Counted from the stretch's first letter, positions 8,965 through 18,406 are shown. The stretch: DNA of 64,000 bases from JANXQZ01 sp038225555 (GCA_038225555.1 JBBRRB010000033.1:1-64000), one strand, 5' to 3'. Notes: generated from the letters alone by a model not told the origin. Program-made: numbers and translations.

Positions 8965-11961
8965 TCACTTGAAGTTGAGTCTGGCATATTCGCGCCGGGC
9001 TGCTTGCAGCACCGGCACATTCACATCGGCGTCCTTCCACAGGTCGAGAAAGCGCTCGTAAGCCGCCCGGCTCTCGGTGCGCTTTCCCTGCAAGCGGTAC
9101 GCTCTTCCGAGGCCCAGAAACGCGAGGGGATACATCGGAGACACCGGATCGATTCCAGGATTGTCCGTGATCGCCCTGTACTCCGTAACCGCCTGCTCCG
9201 GGATCTTGGCATCCAGATAGGCGCGCCCTCGCAGGAACGGAATGATATAGTCCCGCAGTTCGTAAACCTGGGTCGGTTCCAGCAACTTTACGGCTTCGGC
9301 GGGCTTATTCCGATAGAGCGCCATGGCCGCTTTCAACAGGGGAATGTCCACCTGGTCTCGCAGAAGGCTGCGCCGCGGTTCGCTTCGCAGCCGGGTGATA
9401 ACCTTCGCCGCATATGCCGTACCCCCGGAGAACGCCGCCACTATTCCGGCCTGTGTGGAGACTTCGATTTCCTGATCCACCGGCACTTTCTCCGCTGCCA
9501 TCCGGGCCTCTCCCAGCAACCCCGCGAACCAGTAGGCCTGCGACTCGTCAGCCTGCAGCGAGGCGATGCTGTCCTCCAGACGCTCCCTCCGAGCCGATTC
9601 GATGGCCGCTCGAAACATTCCGCGGGCGAACTGGATTCGGCCCTCCGACGCTGCTGCCCAACCCTCATTGTCCAGCGTCTCGTTCTCCGTTGACTTGCCC
9701 CTTCCCCACTCCGCCTCCCGCACCATCGCGGCCGTGTCTCTCTGCGCGTAGGCAATCTGAAGGAGAATGTCATGGAGATGCCAGCTGTCCAAGCTGTGGC
9801 CGAAAGCTTCCTGGCACGTCTTTTTCGCATCCTCATAGAGATTCGCCTTCTTCTGTGCTCGTGCCAGCTTCACATAACCGTTCACCGATTTCGGATCCAG
9901 GATGGGCGCATGTTGGGCGGCTTCGACCGCCTCCTTATACCGGCCCATGCGAATATAGGCGTGCGCCAGATTTTCCCACGGCACGTTATCACGCGGATAC
10001 AACCTGGTCCATACTTTATATGTATCCGCCGCCCGCTCCAAGTTCTGGTCCACTGCGGTGTAATAGTCCGCGGTGATCCTCAGCCTTTCCCTCTCCGTGA
10101 CGCCCTCGCTCAGGGCATAGGCTTTCTCGTAGTCTTCCGCAGCTCGCTTGGTTTCGTTCAGGCTATAGAGCACCGCCCCGCGGCCCATAAAGGCCAGCGC
10201 GAAATTCGGATCCAGTTCGATGGCCCGATCAAAAAGCGGAATCGCATCGGCAGTATTGGCCGACGACGCGAGGACATTGGCTTTTGAATACGCGACCAGG
10301 GCATCGAACGATTTGGTGGTTGCCTGCTCGAGCGGAACATCGAACTGCTGGACGGAGCGCAGAGACTCGCCCAGTTGTTGACGCAACTGCTCCGTGGCCC
10401 TGCCGAGTGATTTTAGGACGTCTTCCTTCGACACGGCTTCTGTTTTGGCTCGCGATATCGCGTTCCCCGACGCGCAATCCAGGGCGTCCAGGATTATCAG
10501 GTAATGCGAGCCGACGCTTACGATCTCGCCAGCAATCACCGCCTGTCCTCCGTTGCGCTCGCAAACTTCCCGGGCGACAGGCTGGCTCAGGTTCTGGTCC
10601 GCCTGACGCCGCATCATCTGCAGCGTCTCCTCCACCCTGGGCTGCGGCAATACGCTGACATACGGCGATTGCCCCAACCCTATTTCCAGTGCCTTGCGCA
10701 ACGTCAGATCGAAAGCCGGATCTTTCCCATGGTTGACGAAGTCGGACACGACAATCGCATGGCGCTCACCCGGCATCGGATGCCATTGAGCGGCGCGATA
10801 GCCCATCACGGCTATGGCTGCCAATGTCACCGAACCCACCGCGAGCGCCGCGGCCGTCAGCGGAAGCCAGCGGCGGCGAAGGAACCGGCTCGTTAGATAG
10901 AATGGCGAGGTGCCTCGCGCTTCAACCGGGAGTCCTCTGCGGTAGCGGTCCAGGTCGAAGCGCAGCGCTTGCGCGGATGGGTACCGACGGCCCGGTTCTT
11001 TGCGCAGGGCGCGAAGCACGATTTGGGCAAGATCGCGTCCCATGGCGGGCCGCAGATCGAGAGGATTGTAGGGCTCCTTTTCGAGGATGGCGCGTAAACA
11101 ATCCTCCAGCGGCGCATGCCCCAACTGCAGCGGAGTCGCTCCCGTCAGGAGTTGATAGAGGACGCCTCCCAACGAGTACACGTCAGTGGCGGTGGTGACC
11201 GGCTCACCTCGCACCTGTTCCGGACTGGAGTATTCGAGCGTGAGCGTCATCGTTCCCGTATCAGCGGACGGGGCACCATCGCTCATCATTCGGGCAATGC
11301 CGAAGTCCAACAGCTTCACCACACCGTCCGCCGTCACCATAATGTTGCCCGGCTTGATGTCGCGATGGACGATGGAATGTTGGTGAGCATGTTCCACGCC
11401 GGAACACACGGCGAGGAACAGTTCAACGGTCTGCCGTACTCCGAGGGAATGAGCCCGCACATAGTCGCTGATGGGGACCCCATCGACAAACTCCATCACC
11501 AGGTAGGGCAGACCATCCGACGAAGTGCCTCCATCGAAGAGTTGCGCGATGTTGGGATGCGAAAGGCCGGCGAGAATCCGCCGTTCGCTTTCGAACCGGG
11601 CCACCAAGGAGGCCAGATCCGGCCGGCGCTGGATTACTTTGATGGCCACCTGTTGGGAGAACAGCCCGTCGGAACGCTCGGCCGCGTAGACCACTCCCAT
11701 GCCCCCGCGGCCCAGCACGCGCGTGATTCGCCAGAGACCAATGTTTGGACTTGCCGGCTGGTCCGTGAGTTGCTGCAAGCTGCTGGCGGCTTCCACGACG
11801 GCCGATTTCAGGAAGGATTCCGCGCTGTCGTCTCCCACCAGCAGCGACTCTACTTCGCGCCGCAGTTCATCAGTACTGCAATGTTCAAGCACAAAGATGC
11901 GCCGCTCTAGCGGTGCTAACTCGACCGCTTCGAGAAAAAGGCGCTCAGCATCCGGCGTCAT
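8965..11961 (-). CDS. PknB-type Ser/Thr protein kinase with transmembrane helix and TPR sensor region
   Basis: 998 residues. The N-terminal kinase domain (about 78-345) has the glycine loop LGRGGMGVVY, the ATP lysine in VAIKVI (K108), the catalytic loop HRDIKPGN (D201), DFG (D219) and a SPEQ activation-segment motif, so all catalytic residues are present. One transmembrane helix follows (about 365-390, LTAAALAVGSVTLAAIAVMGY). Then comes a segment beginning AIVVSDFVNHGKDPAFD, common in acidobacterial kinases, and a long TPR array (about 550-990). The protein probably phosphorylates cytoplasmic partners under control of the repeat region. It diverges from an ECF sigma gene 445 bases away, a common pairing in this phylum (family knowledge). 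The large plus-strand frames over it are shadows. Confidence 0.92.
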   Translation of the reverse strand: MTPDAERLFLEAVELAPLERRIFVLEHCSTDELRREVESLLVGDDSAESFLKSAVVEAASSLQQLTDQPASPNIGLWRITRVLGRGGMGVVYAAERSDGLFSQQVAIKVIQRRPDLASLVARFESERRILAGLSHPNIAQLFDGGTSSDGLPYLVMEFVDGVPISDYVRAHSLGVRQTVELFLAVCSGVEHAHQHSIVHRDIKPGNIMVTADGVVKLLDFGIARMMSDGAPSADTGTMTLTLEYSSPEQVRGEPVTTATDVYSLGGVLYQLLTGATPLQLGHAPLEDCLRAILEKEPYNPLDLRPAMGRDLAQIVLRALRKEPGRRYPSAQALRFDLDRYRRGLPVEARGTSPFYLTSRFLRRRWLPLTAAALAVGSVTLAAIAVMGYRAAQWHPMPGERHAIVVSDFVNHGKDPAFDLTLRKALEIGLGQSPYVSVLPQPRVEETLQMMRRQADQNLSQPVAREVCERNGGQAVIAGEIVSVGSHYLIILDALDCASGNAISRAKTEAVSKEDVLKSLGRATEQLRQQLGESLRSVQQFDVPLEQATTKSFDALVAYSKANVLASSANTADAIPLFDRAIELDPNFALAFMGRGAVLYSLNETKRAAEDYEKAYALSEGVTERERLRITADYYTAVDQNLERAADTYKVWTRLYPRDNVPWENLAHAYIRMGRYKEAVEAAQHAPILDPKSVNGYVKLARAQKKANLYEDAKKTCQEAFGHSLDSWHLHDILLQIAYAQRDTAAMVREAEWGRGKSTENETLDNEGWAAASEGRIQFARGMFRAAIESARRERLEDSIASLQADESQAYWFAGLLGEARMAAEKVPVDQEIEVSTQAGIVAAFSGGTAYAAKVITRLRSEPRRSLLRDQVDIPLLKAAMALYRNKPAEAVKLLEPTQVYELRDYIIPFLRGRAYLDAKIPEQAVTEYRAITDNPGIDPVSPMYPLAFLGLGRAYRLQGKRTESRAAYERFLDLWKDADVNVPVLQAARREYARLNFK

Positions 11962-12405
11962 GGGCTGCTTCCAAATGGTAGCTCATGAGCAGCTTTGATG
12001 GCGCGTCTGACGGCAAGCGGATCTCCGGGTGGATACTGCCCAACAAATCGGCGTCTCACCGCGCACACTGTACCTTATTGTGTCTTTCGAAAACTTCTTC
12101 GGCGAGTTGCAGTACCGCGTACCCGTGAGCAAGTAATCCCGGAATACGTCTGGGTCCTTCCTGCAAAGTCTTTCACCGTCAACAAGGTTTAATTAGGTGC
12201 CATTTTACCAGTGCGGCGTTCCGGCTGGATATTTTTCGGCCATCAGAAGAGCGGCGAGCCGACCACAAACGAATCAACCCATCAACCTGATTTCTGAAAT
12301 GCCAAAGAAGAACAGCAAATTGAACTCCTGTATGTCAACAGAGTCAGATTGTTAGAGCAGCCGGCACATTGATGCAAAACGTCTGATATTCTTCTAGACA
12401 CACAG
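11962..12405. other. Divergent intergenic region between kinase and ECF sigma genes
   Basis: About 445 bases with no supported gene; it must contain the start signals of both divergent genes. No hexamer pair stands out enough to call. The sequence becomes more A+T-rich towards the ECF gene. Confidence 0.5.
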
Positions 12406-12972
12406 ATGGGAATCGCCATTACGGAACTGTTGGCCCGTGTGCGGAACGGCGATCGGCAAGCGCTCGATCTGCTGACTCCTCTGGTCTACGATCAACTGCG
12501 GCGGATTGCCCAGGGCTGCATTCGCGGTGAGAACCCGGGACTCACGCTGCAGGCAACCTCACTGGTACATGAAGCCTGGATGCGTCTTGCCGGCAACAGC
12601 CATCCCGACTACCAGGACCGCGCCCATTTCTTCGGAGTTGCCGCACGGTTGATGCGGCAGATTCTGGTGGACCATGCACGCGCCGTAAAGGCTGCCAAGC
12701 GCGGGGGCGGCAAAGTTTCTCTGGATCCTCGAATGGAAATCGCCGGCCATAGTGATGACCTCACGATACTTGCGGTCCACGAAGCTCTGGAGCGCCTGGC
12801 CGCCCAAGATCCGCGCAAAGCCCAATTCATCGAAATGCGCTTTTTCGCCGGGATGCAGATCGATGAGATCGCCGCATGTACTGGCGTCCCCAAACCCACC
12901 GTGTACCGGGAAGTGCGGATAGCCCAAGCCTGGTTGTTCCGCGAAGCGGGCCCCGCAAGCTCCGCACAATAA
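12406..12972 (+). CDS. ECF-type RNA polymerase sigma factor (TIGR02999/Sigma70_ECF type)
   Basis: 188 residues, the usual length. Region 2 covers about 5-95 (LVYDQLRRIAQGCIRGE, ATSLVHEAWMRLAG, RAHFFGVAARLMRQILVDHAR). Region 4 is a helix-turn-helix at about 130-180 (MRFFAGMQIDEIAACTGVPKPTVYREVRIAQAW). The LVHEA and ILVDHAR signatures are typical of the acidobacterial/planctomycete ECF group that accompanies Ser/Thr kinases. It directs RNA polymerase to a dedicated promoter set. No anti-sigma gene is adjacent, and control through the divergent kinase is an inference from location. ATG 12406 begins the family N-terminus, although the Shine-Dalgarno is weak. Confidence 0.9.
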   Translation: MGIAITELLARVRNGDRQALDLLTPLVYDQLRRIAQGCIRGENPGLTLQATSLVHEAWMRLAGNSHPDYQDRAHFFGVAARLMRQILVDHARAVKAAKRGGGKVSLDPRMEIAGHSDDLTILAVHEALERLAAQDPRKAQFIEMRFFAGMQIDEIAACTGVPKPTVYREVRIAQAWLFREAGPASSAQ

Positions 12973-13028
12973 ATCTCTCGCGGCAAAGCACCTCAAAGAG
13001 GGGATGACGATCGAGAAGCTGGCTCCGC

Positions 13029-14357
13029 CTACTTCGTCGGCATGATCTCCACGCGTCGATTCAATGCCCGTCCCGCTTCCGTGGCGTTGTCTGCTAACGG
13101 CCGCGCCGACCCGAAACCCCGAGGTTTCAGCCGGCCCTCCGCTACCCCATGTAACCCCATCCACGCAATCACCGCAGCGGCGCGCGCCTGAGAAAGCCGC
13201 TTATTGAGATCGGCCGCGCCCTGGTTGTCGGTATGGCCGGAGATGATCCACAGCGAATCCCGTTCTTTAGTGAGTAACGCCAGGACATTCTCGAGCGCCG
13301 GCCTGCTGTCCGGTCGCAGCCTTGCCGAATTGACATCGAAATGCAACCCGTAAACGGCAGCCGAGCCGCTTTCCCGGATAGCCCGCTCCAGTTCCGTAAC
13401 CCTTTCCTCATGACGATGCAAATCGAAGCGCGCGCGACCCGTGTCGCCCGCCTGGATGTCGACCGGAACTACGACTCCGTCGTAGCCGGGCGCGATGGCC
13501 GAGGCGATCACCATGCCTGCCGGAACATGCTTGAGAGTACACTGTCCCCGTTCGTCGGTGGATCCGCGGGCAAGCGCGGCGCTTACGGTAGCCCCGACGA
13601 TGGGCGAACGATTGTCGGCGTCCAGCACCAAACCGTTGAGCGTAACCCCATATTTAGTGGAATGGGGGTTGACCAGAATCCGCACGAAATCGATCGCATA
13701 ACCATCCGGTGCGTGGGTGGTGGGATCGTCGATCAGCAGCTCCACAGTTCCAGAGCGAAGTAATGGCCAGTACTCCGGCAACAAATTTACGCTTACCAGT
13801 TTGCCTACCGGCCCTGTCTGCTCAAGTACATTCACCACGGCTTCGAACGACGGAATGCGCGTGCCATTCAGGCTGACCTGGAAATGCGAGTGGAACTGAG
13901 GCGCCTGAAAATCGTCGAGGAACATCTGAAAGAGTACCGCGTGAATTTTGGCTGGCAGCACGCCCATCGTGAGCATCACCGGAGCCGGAATCGTGTCGGC
14001 CCGCTTGGTTTGATACGAGTAGCCGTCACAATGACGGTTCTCCACGTCTTTTCGCGTCACTGCCGAACCCACCATGATGCGATCCGTTCCGGCTGGCGCC
14101 ACGGCGGGCGTATTCCACGGATAGTCGTGCCTGAGAGTCGCGTTGCCCGTAAACGGGTCGAAACCCTTCGGCCAACCGAATCCAAGATTGTTGATGTCAC
14201 CGGTCCGAACCAACAAGTCGGCCTCCGGTCCGCCGACCGTACGCTCCGTCTTGGCGGACCACGAGGCGGCCCTGATGCCTGAGGAGGCGGTCTGTCCGGG
14301 GGCCATGGCGTAAATACCAAAAGAAACGACAAGCGCTATCGAAATCCTTGTGCTCAT
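13029..14357 (-). CDS. Exported protein with C-terminal OmpA-like peptidoglycan-binding domain
   Basis: From ATG 14357 the protein begins with a signal peptide (STRISIALVVSFGIYAMAPGQ). A long unassigned beta-rich region follows, then a carboxypeptidase-regulatory-like fold (about 250-320: LNGLVLDADNRSPIVGATV) and a C-terminal OmpA domain. The OmpA landmarks are FDVNSARLRPDSRPAL, SGHTDNQGAADLNKRLSQARA and the GFGSARPLADN...NRRVEI ending. OmpA domains bind peptidoglycan, so this probably links the outer membrane or periplasm to the wall. The frame is open back to 14417, but the signal peptide fixes the later start. A copy of the conserved upstream element ends 64 bases before the start. Confidence 0.85.
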   Translation of the reverse strand: MSTRISIALVVSFGIYAMAPGQTASSGIRAASWSAKTERTVGGPEADLLVRTGDINNLGFGWPKGFDPFTGNATLRHDYPWNTPAVAPAGTDRIMVGSAVTRKDVENRHCDGYSYQTKRADTIPAPVMLTMGVLPAKIHAVLFQMFLDDFQAPQFHSHFQVSLNGTRIPSFEAVVNVLEQTGPVGKLVSVNLLPEYWPLLRSGTVELLIDDPTTHAPDGYAIDFVRILVNPHSTKYGVTLNGLVLDADNRSPIVGATVSAALARGSTDERGQCTLKHVPAGMVIASAIAPGYDGVVVPVDIQAGDTGRARFDLHRHEERVTELERAIRESGSAAVYGLHFDVNSARLRPDSRPALENVLALLTKERDSLWIISGHTDNQGAADLNKRLSQARAAAVIAWMGLHGVAEGRLKPRGFGSARPLADNATEAGRALNRRVEIMPTK

Positions 14358-14421
14358 TGTGATTTGTCCACATGCAGGGGAAAGGCCCCAGCGGCCCTCC
14401 GTTGCCTCTGCAGGCAAGTTG

Positions 14422-14470
14422 CTTTCCGATCAGAATGCGCGGACCAGCGAAGAAATTATCACTCGTCAGC
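14422..14470 (-). promoter_or_regulatory. Conserved bipartite upstream element, copy B
   Basis: Minus strand: CTGACGAGTGATAATTT, 13 bases, CGCATTCTGATCGGA. Same blocks and spacing as copies at 7519-7567 and 16409-16459. It lies upstream of the OmpA-domain gene, ending about 64 bases before ATG 14357. Confidence 0.55.
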
Positions 14471-14543
14471 CAATTTGTTTCCGCTCCTCAGCAGAGATTC
14501 AATGGCAGTGTGGCCTTACCTTGCCGGTAGTAAAGAAGCCGCA

Positions 14544-15260
14544 TCAGGCGGAGTTCTTTCTTACCCAATAGATGAGCGCCACCAGCGAAAACACCGTGCC
14601 CAGGAATATCGCAGGCCTCCACCCACCAGCCGAGAACAGGCCGACCAGCTTGCGATTAGCCGTGCGGAAGATGGTCGAAAAGCCGAAGAAAAACAGGGGT
14701 CCGTAAAAGACTATACAAGCTACCGTTGCGATGCACCCAAGCACCCCCAGCGGGCATCCCGATCTTTTTTCCTCGACGCGGTTTACCGGCTTTTCCAGCG
14801 TGCGGCCGACCGGCTCTGGGACGACGTATTCGATGGCACCCGAGCGCGCCATCCCACTCGCGACGCCTCCACCCAACCAAAGGGGACCAAGCCGGGTCCG
14901 CAAATCCGTCACTAGCTGGTCCCGCTTTGGACCGTCTGGTTCGATGTAAGCCAGAACAGTCCCGCCGCGGTGCGCGATCCACAGCGCATCAAATTCTCGT
15001 GGCGTGCTCCCCGGTCCCGTGTGCAATATGGTCGCTTGTGAGTCGCGGGCTATGCGCATCATGTCGGGGATGCTCCCAAATCGCCCGCCCATCACGATGG
15101 ACGTTAATTGCATCGTGTGAGAATAGTCATTGATTCCGCCGAGCGTCGCGAGCCTCACATCGGACCAGGTGATCGACATAACCCCGCCCTCCCGGAACAC
15201 CTTGATGCCGTCAGCCGAGAGTTGCAGTGACGTGCATCCAATGACGTAGCACGATTCCAT
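14544..15260 (-). CDS. Membrane protein of unknown function
   Basis: 238 residues. A soluble N-terminal part (about 1-150) resembles a PH-like or regulatory beta fold (LQLSADGIKVFREGGVMSITW). Two C-terminal hydrophobic segments follow: GVLGCIATVACIVFYGPLFFFGF and PAIFLGTVFSLVALIYWV. Only 6 bases separate it from the DUF3592 gene upstream on the same strand, so the two are probably co-transcribed. No named family recognised. Confidence 0.65.
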   Translation of the reverse strand: MESCYVIGCTSLQLSADGIKVFREGGVMSITWSDVRLATLGGINDYSHTMQLTSIVMGGRFGSIPDMMRIARDSQATILHTGPGSTPREFDALWIAHRGGTVLAYIEPDGPKRDQLVTDLRTRLGPLWLGGGVASGMARSGAIEYVVPEPVGRTLEKPVNRVEEKRSGCPLGVLGCIATVACIVFYGPLFFFGFSTIFRTANRKLVGLFSAGGWRPAIFLGTVFSLVALIYWVRKNSA

Positions 15261-15266
15261 CAGGGA

Positions 15267-15734
15267 TCACTCATCGAACAGGTGGGCGTTGAACAGAGCA
15301 GCGATACCGACAACTACCAGGACCCAGCCCCCAGCCGCTACGAACACGTTCGCTTTGTCTCGCCGCTGCAGGACTGCATCTCCAGGCTTGGCTGGATCAT
15401 AGAATACAGTTACTGGATCCCCGATGGGAAAAGCTCCCAATACTTCAAGTGCCTTCTCAGTACTTGCGCAGCTCTCTTCGGAAAATGCGAGACGATTACC
15501 GCGGTACGTTTCGTTGCCCACCCGGTACTCGTAATATATGAGAGGTACGTAAAAGGTGGAGATTGATTCACTAGTTTTAATCACGTTCTCGCGGTAATTG
15601 GTGTGCACCACACGGCCGGGAACGGAGGGCCAGGATTTGCTTGCCTTTACCAACTGCACGTCACGCCACACCCGCCTCAACAGATACACGCCGGGCCAGG
15701 CAAACATGAGACATGAAACCAGCCTCCAAATCAC
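15267..15734 (-). CDS. DUF3592-family membrane protein
   Basis: 155 residues with an N-terminal hydrophobic segment (LVSCLMFAWPGVYLLRRVW), a central beta domain (WPSVPGRVVHTNY, YYEYRVGNETYRGNR) with the family signature VTVFYDPAKPGDAVLQ, and a C-terminal helix (VAAGGWVLVVVGIAALF). This matches DUF3592 proteins, which are membrane-anchored and of unknown role. It sits upstream of and close to the gene at 14544-15260. AGGAGA precedes ATG 15734. Confidence 0.8.
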   Translation of the reverse strand: MIWRLVSCLMFAWPGVYLLRRVWRDVQLVKASKSWPSVPGRVVHTNYRENVIKTSESISTFYVPLIYYEYRVGNETYRGNRLAFSEESCASTEKALEVLGAFPIGDPVTVFYDPAKPGDAVLQRRDKANVFVAAGGWVLVVVGIAALFNAHLFDE

Positions 15735-15808
15735 AGTGCTCTCCTTTCGAGTGACGCGAAACCCGCCCCGCGGACCTTACGGCTTGGCTTTTATGCCTGG
15801 CGTCTGCA

Positions 15809-16405
15809 TCAAGGCTTAACATCGCCGCAGGACGAACCCAGCCATCTCCCGGTGAGGTTGAACTTCCCTTCAAAGCCGCCGCGTCCCTCGGCCGGCACTA
15901 CGTTGACCGTGCCTGTGAGCCTTTCTGGGTTAGAAGCTTCGAATTGCAGGATGGCATTGGAATTGTTCCCGCCGCCGCATACCTCCCGGCCTTCAAACAG
16001 TGTTGAGGTGTGCTTTATTGTGGTGGTCTTGCAAGTGGATCCTTCGCCTTGGGCGCCAAGACGGCTGAACTCCTTGTGAATGTTTTCTTTCGTGAAGCAG
16101 GCCATTTTGATGAGGGGCTTCGCCGAGGTGCCCCATGGCCCAGCCGACTGTTGCTTCATCATGGCTTCCATTTTGGCCCTCTGCTCCGGAGTCATATGGG
16201 TCATGGCTTCTTCCATTTGCGCTCGGTCCGCGGCTGACATCATACTCTGCGGATCGCCTTTCATATCGAAGCTGGTGGTGAGCTCCCACAGGCCAGGTCT
16301 TATGTTGAACTCATCGGTCGCTGCCGACAGGGCGGTCAATGTCGCACAGCAACTCACTACCATGGCAAGCGCCAGCGGAATTCTTGCAGTTGTAAGGGTC
16401 GTCAT
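15809..16405 (-). CDS. DUF3617-family exported protein
   Basis: 198 residues with a signal peptide (ALAMVVSCCATLTALSAA) and the DUF3617 pattern: the RPGLWELTTSFDM start, a Met/Glu-rich central helix (MTHMTPEQRAKMEAMMKQQ), a cysteine in KMACFTKENI and a GSTCKTTTIKHT strand. The family is periplasmic with unknown function. GGAGAG lies directly upstream of ATG 16405, and a copy of the conserved element ends only 3 bases before the start, so the Shine-Dalgarno is part of that element here. Confidence 0.82.
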   Translation of the reverse strand: MTTLTTARIPLALAMVVSCCATLTALSAATDEFNIRPGLWELTTSFDMKGDPQSMMSAADRAQMEEAMTHMTPEQRAKMEAMMKQQSAGPWGTSAKPLIKMACFTKENIHKEFSRLGAQGEGSTCKTTTIKHTSTLFEGREVCGGGNNSNAILQFEASNPERLTGTVNVVPAEGRGGFEGKFNLTGRWLGSSCGDVKP

Positions 16406-16408
16406 ATT

Positions 16409-16459
16409 CTCTCCGGTCAGAATGCGAGGGCAGCAGGCAAAATTATCACTCGTCAGCCA
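16409..16459 (-). promoter_or_regulatory. Conserved bipartite upstream element, copy C
   Basis: Minus strand: CTGACGAGTGATAATTT, 13 bases, CGCATTCTGACCGGA, immediately followed by the start region of the DUF3617 gene. The first block is identical to copy B over all 17 bases. Here the second block overlaps the ribosome binding site, which hints at post-transcriptional as well as promoter roles (inference). Confidence 0.55.
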
Positions 16460-16712
16460 TTTTCTTTTTGGTGGCTTCGGGGTCGCGGTGCATTGGGCGA
16501 TTTCATCGATCGGCAGGATGGAGACGCGGCGGGACTGGCCCGTGTCACGCCGGCATCTCGCACACGCGGTTCCTTTATGCTAACTTTTGGCAATCGAATA
16601 TAGCGACAGTTCTGGATCCTGAGCGGCAGGTAAATGTGTCAATAAACATAATGATTTCGGTTATTGACAGGGATGCTCTCATCTCAGCTATCGCATCGGC
16701 CTCTCCCTGCTT

Positions 16713-17140
16713 TCAGCGATCAGCGACGTAATGGATCTTAAATGTGAAGATCCCATTCTCTTTTTTCTCGTCCGGGAACGCCGCAATTTTGGAGTTCGTC
16801 CAACCTATAAAAGTCGCATTCGATCCGCTTATCCGGAAGGCGTCCGGATACCCCCTTACGAGGTGTCCAGCCATCAAAAAATTCACGCACTTCCCACCAT
16901 CGGGGCACTTGTGAACGTACGGACAACCCCCCCATCACATGAATACTCGATTGAGACGATCCTGCCAGGCGCAGTTAACGGCACCCCAAATACGCGGCCA
17001 TCTCCGATCTTCTCGCCGGTATAGATGACGCCCGCCGGATCGTGCCGATTGACAGTTTCGATTTTGACAAGGTCGGCGCCGAAAGAAGACACCGAAAAGA
17101 TTAGAAACGCTTCAGTTGCCAGCAACAGTATCTGCCTCAT
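16713..17140 (-). pseudogene. Small exported protein, frameshifted in a G7 run
   Basis: The gene starts at 17140 with a signal peptide (ILLLATEAFLIFSVSSFGAD). The first frame is sensible to about 16930, then degenerates. From there another frame continues sensibly (YVHKCPDGGKCVNFLMAGH, GYPDAFRISGSNATFIGW, KENGIFTFKIHYVADR) to the stop at 16713-16715. The switch coincides with a run of seven G on the coding strand; eight G would join the frames. So this is one 142-residue protein broken by a homopolymer indel, either a real mutation, slippage-type variation or a sequencing error. A TATAAT-like hexamer lies about 25 bases upstream of the start. Confidence 0.6.
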
Positions 17141-17222
17141 ATTCGTCGTCCTTGGTGTCGCGATTATACATTGGTTTGGTGCAGGGCGGGACGATGCGGT
17201 GGGCCGACCTGTGCCGACTTTG

Positions 17223-17584
17223 TCAGCGAGCGAGGGACCATCGTGATCCTAGGCGTGCCGGACTGGAGAACCGGGACGCGGGCACGACGATCCTACGACT
17301 GCTCCGGGATTCAATCAGCGCCATGCCCTGGGGTGCCCCCCGTGGGGTAAAATTTGGGGACGTTGGGGCCGTCGACGGCAGGTTGGGAGGGTTCGGGGTG
17401 AAGCCTGTCCGCGGCCGGAAGCCGCCCTTCGGGCCGGGGGGGGGGGCGGGGGCACTCGCGGCCCGGAGCTGCTGCCTCCCTTTGCTGGATCCCCGAAGGT
17501 GGCACACAGGAACTTGACGGCCTGCTCGGCATCCTCTGGGCCGAATTCTTCCGGATTCGTCATTGCACAAATAAAGACTGCCAC
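17223..17584 (-). pseudogene. Possible proline-rich protein split at a long poly-C tract
   Basis: From ATG 17584 the first frame looks protein-like (NPEEFGPEDAEQAVKFLCA) up to a run of 11 C on the coding strand (17436-17446). Beyond it another frame is more sensible (GPKGGFRPRTGFTPNPPN) and ends at 17223. The proline-rich content is partly forced by the C-rich sequence, so this may be chance. No family recognised. Confidence 0.25.
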
Positions 17585-17990
17585 GCCTAGCGTGGCTCTG
17601 CCGACACGGCAGAATGTGTTGAACGCCCTCGCCTACAAACTCAGCTCTTCAGAATACGCTACTGCTGCTTGGTGGCAGCCGAGTTCAGTGGTGTCCTCAG
17701 TCCACCCCGTGGCAGGATCGATGTTCCACCACCCCAAGGGTGCGCGCCAAACCGAGGCCTTGCCAGCGGGACGACAGCAAGCTGGCCACGGGTGAGCGCG
17801 GCGGACAGTCGAATCCGGGCGTCAGGGCTGAGGTAATCGAGCGGCGCGCGGTCTCCGTTCTTCACAACCCGAGGGGCGATGTTCTGGTCGCGTGCTGTCT
17901 CGAAAAGCCTGTTGGGATTCGGGAAGGCTCCAACATATTCGAAAACTCGTCTCGGAGCTTATTACATTACCCAATTCGACCGGCCAACGG
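17585..17990. other. Intergenic, nothing recognised
   Basis: About 400 bases without a supported gene. A perfect 7-bp stem with a 3-base loop (GCCACGC-CTA-GCGTGGC, 17580-17596) lies at its left edge; it has only a weak T-rich neighbourhood, so a terminator role is doubtful. Confidence 0.35.
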
Positions 17991-18406
17991 CTAATTGGAC
18001 CGCACCGTCTGAATGACCGTAATATCCCGGACATCCTTCCCGTCAGCCCCGCCCACGTACGGACGTTGAATTTTCATCCAGTGCTTCGAAGCGGCCAACG
18101 TTTTGCCTCCGTCAATGAGAAAGAATGCCCACTGTACTTGCTTCCCGGAGGGCAACCGAGGGCCGGCGGAGGGCATTGTGGTGTCCTGCTTGTAAAGGCC
18201 CTTGTAGAATGCGTTGACTTTGTCGAATCCTTCGGAGGTCGTATAAACTTGCGACTGCTTACCCGGTACCGCGTGGGACGCCTCGCGAGTGGCCTTTTCA
18301 TCCAGTTGAGCGCCTTGGAAGGGTTTGAACTCCTGGCCATTGGCGAACCCGCTCGTCCAAACCAGAAGCACGGTTAGCCCAACCAGGTAATACCCAGCCT
18401 TTTCAT
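17991..18406 (-). pseudogene. Small exported protein, frameshift within the signal peptide
   Basis: The strong ribosome binding site GGGGAGAG precedes ATG 18406 (MKRLGITWLG), but that frame stops after ten codons. The hydrophobic core (LTVLLVWTSGFANG) and the mature protein (EFKPFQGAQLDEKA, VNAFYKGLYKQDTT, VQWAFFLIDGGKTLA) are read in a different frame to 17991. The simplest reading is a single-base indel at about 18375-18385 in a 138-residue exported protein. Otherwise translation would have to begin at a TTG at 18422 with no signal-like start. Family not recognised. Confidence 0.55.

Noticed and set aside
8854..11910. Long plus-strand frames (for example 8854-9693 and 11116-11910) over the kinase gene
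   Set aside because: They mirror the high-G+C minus-strand kinase/TPR gene and have no domain features.
17580..17596. Perfect 7-bp hairpin as a terminator
   Set aside because: No clear T run on either strand and no confirmed gene end next to it.
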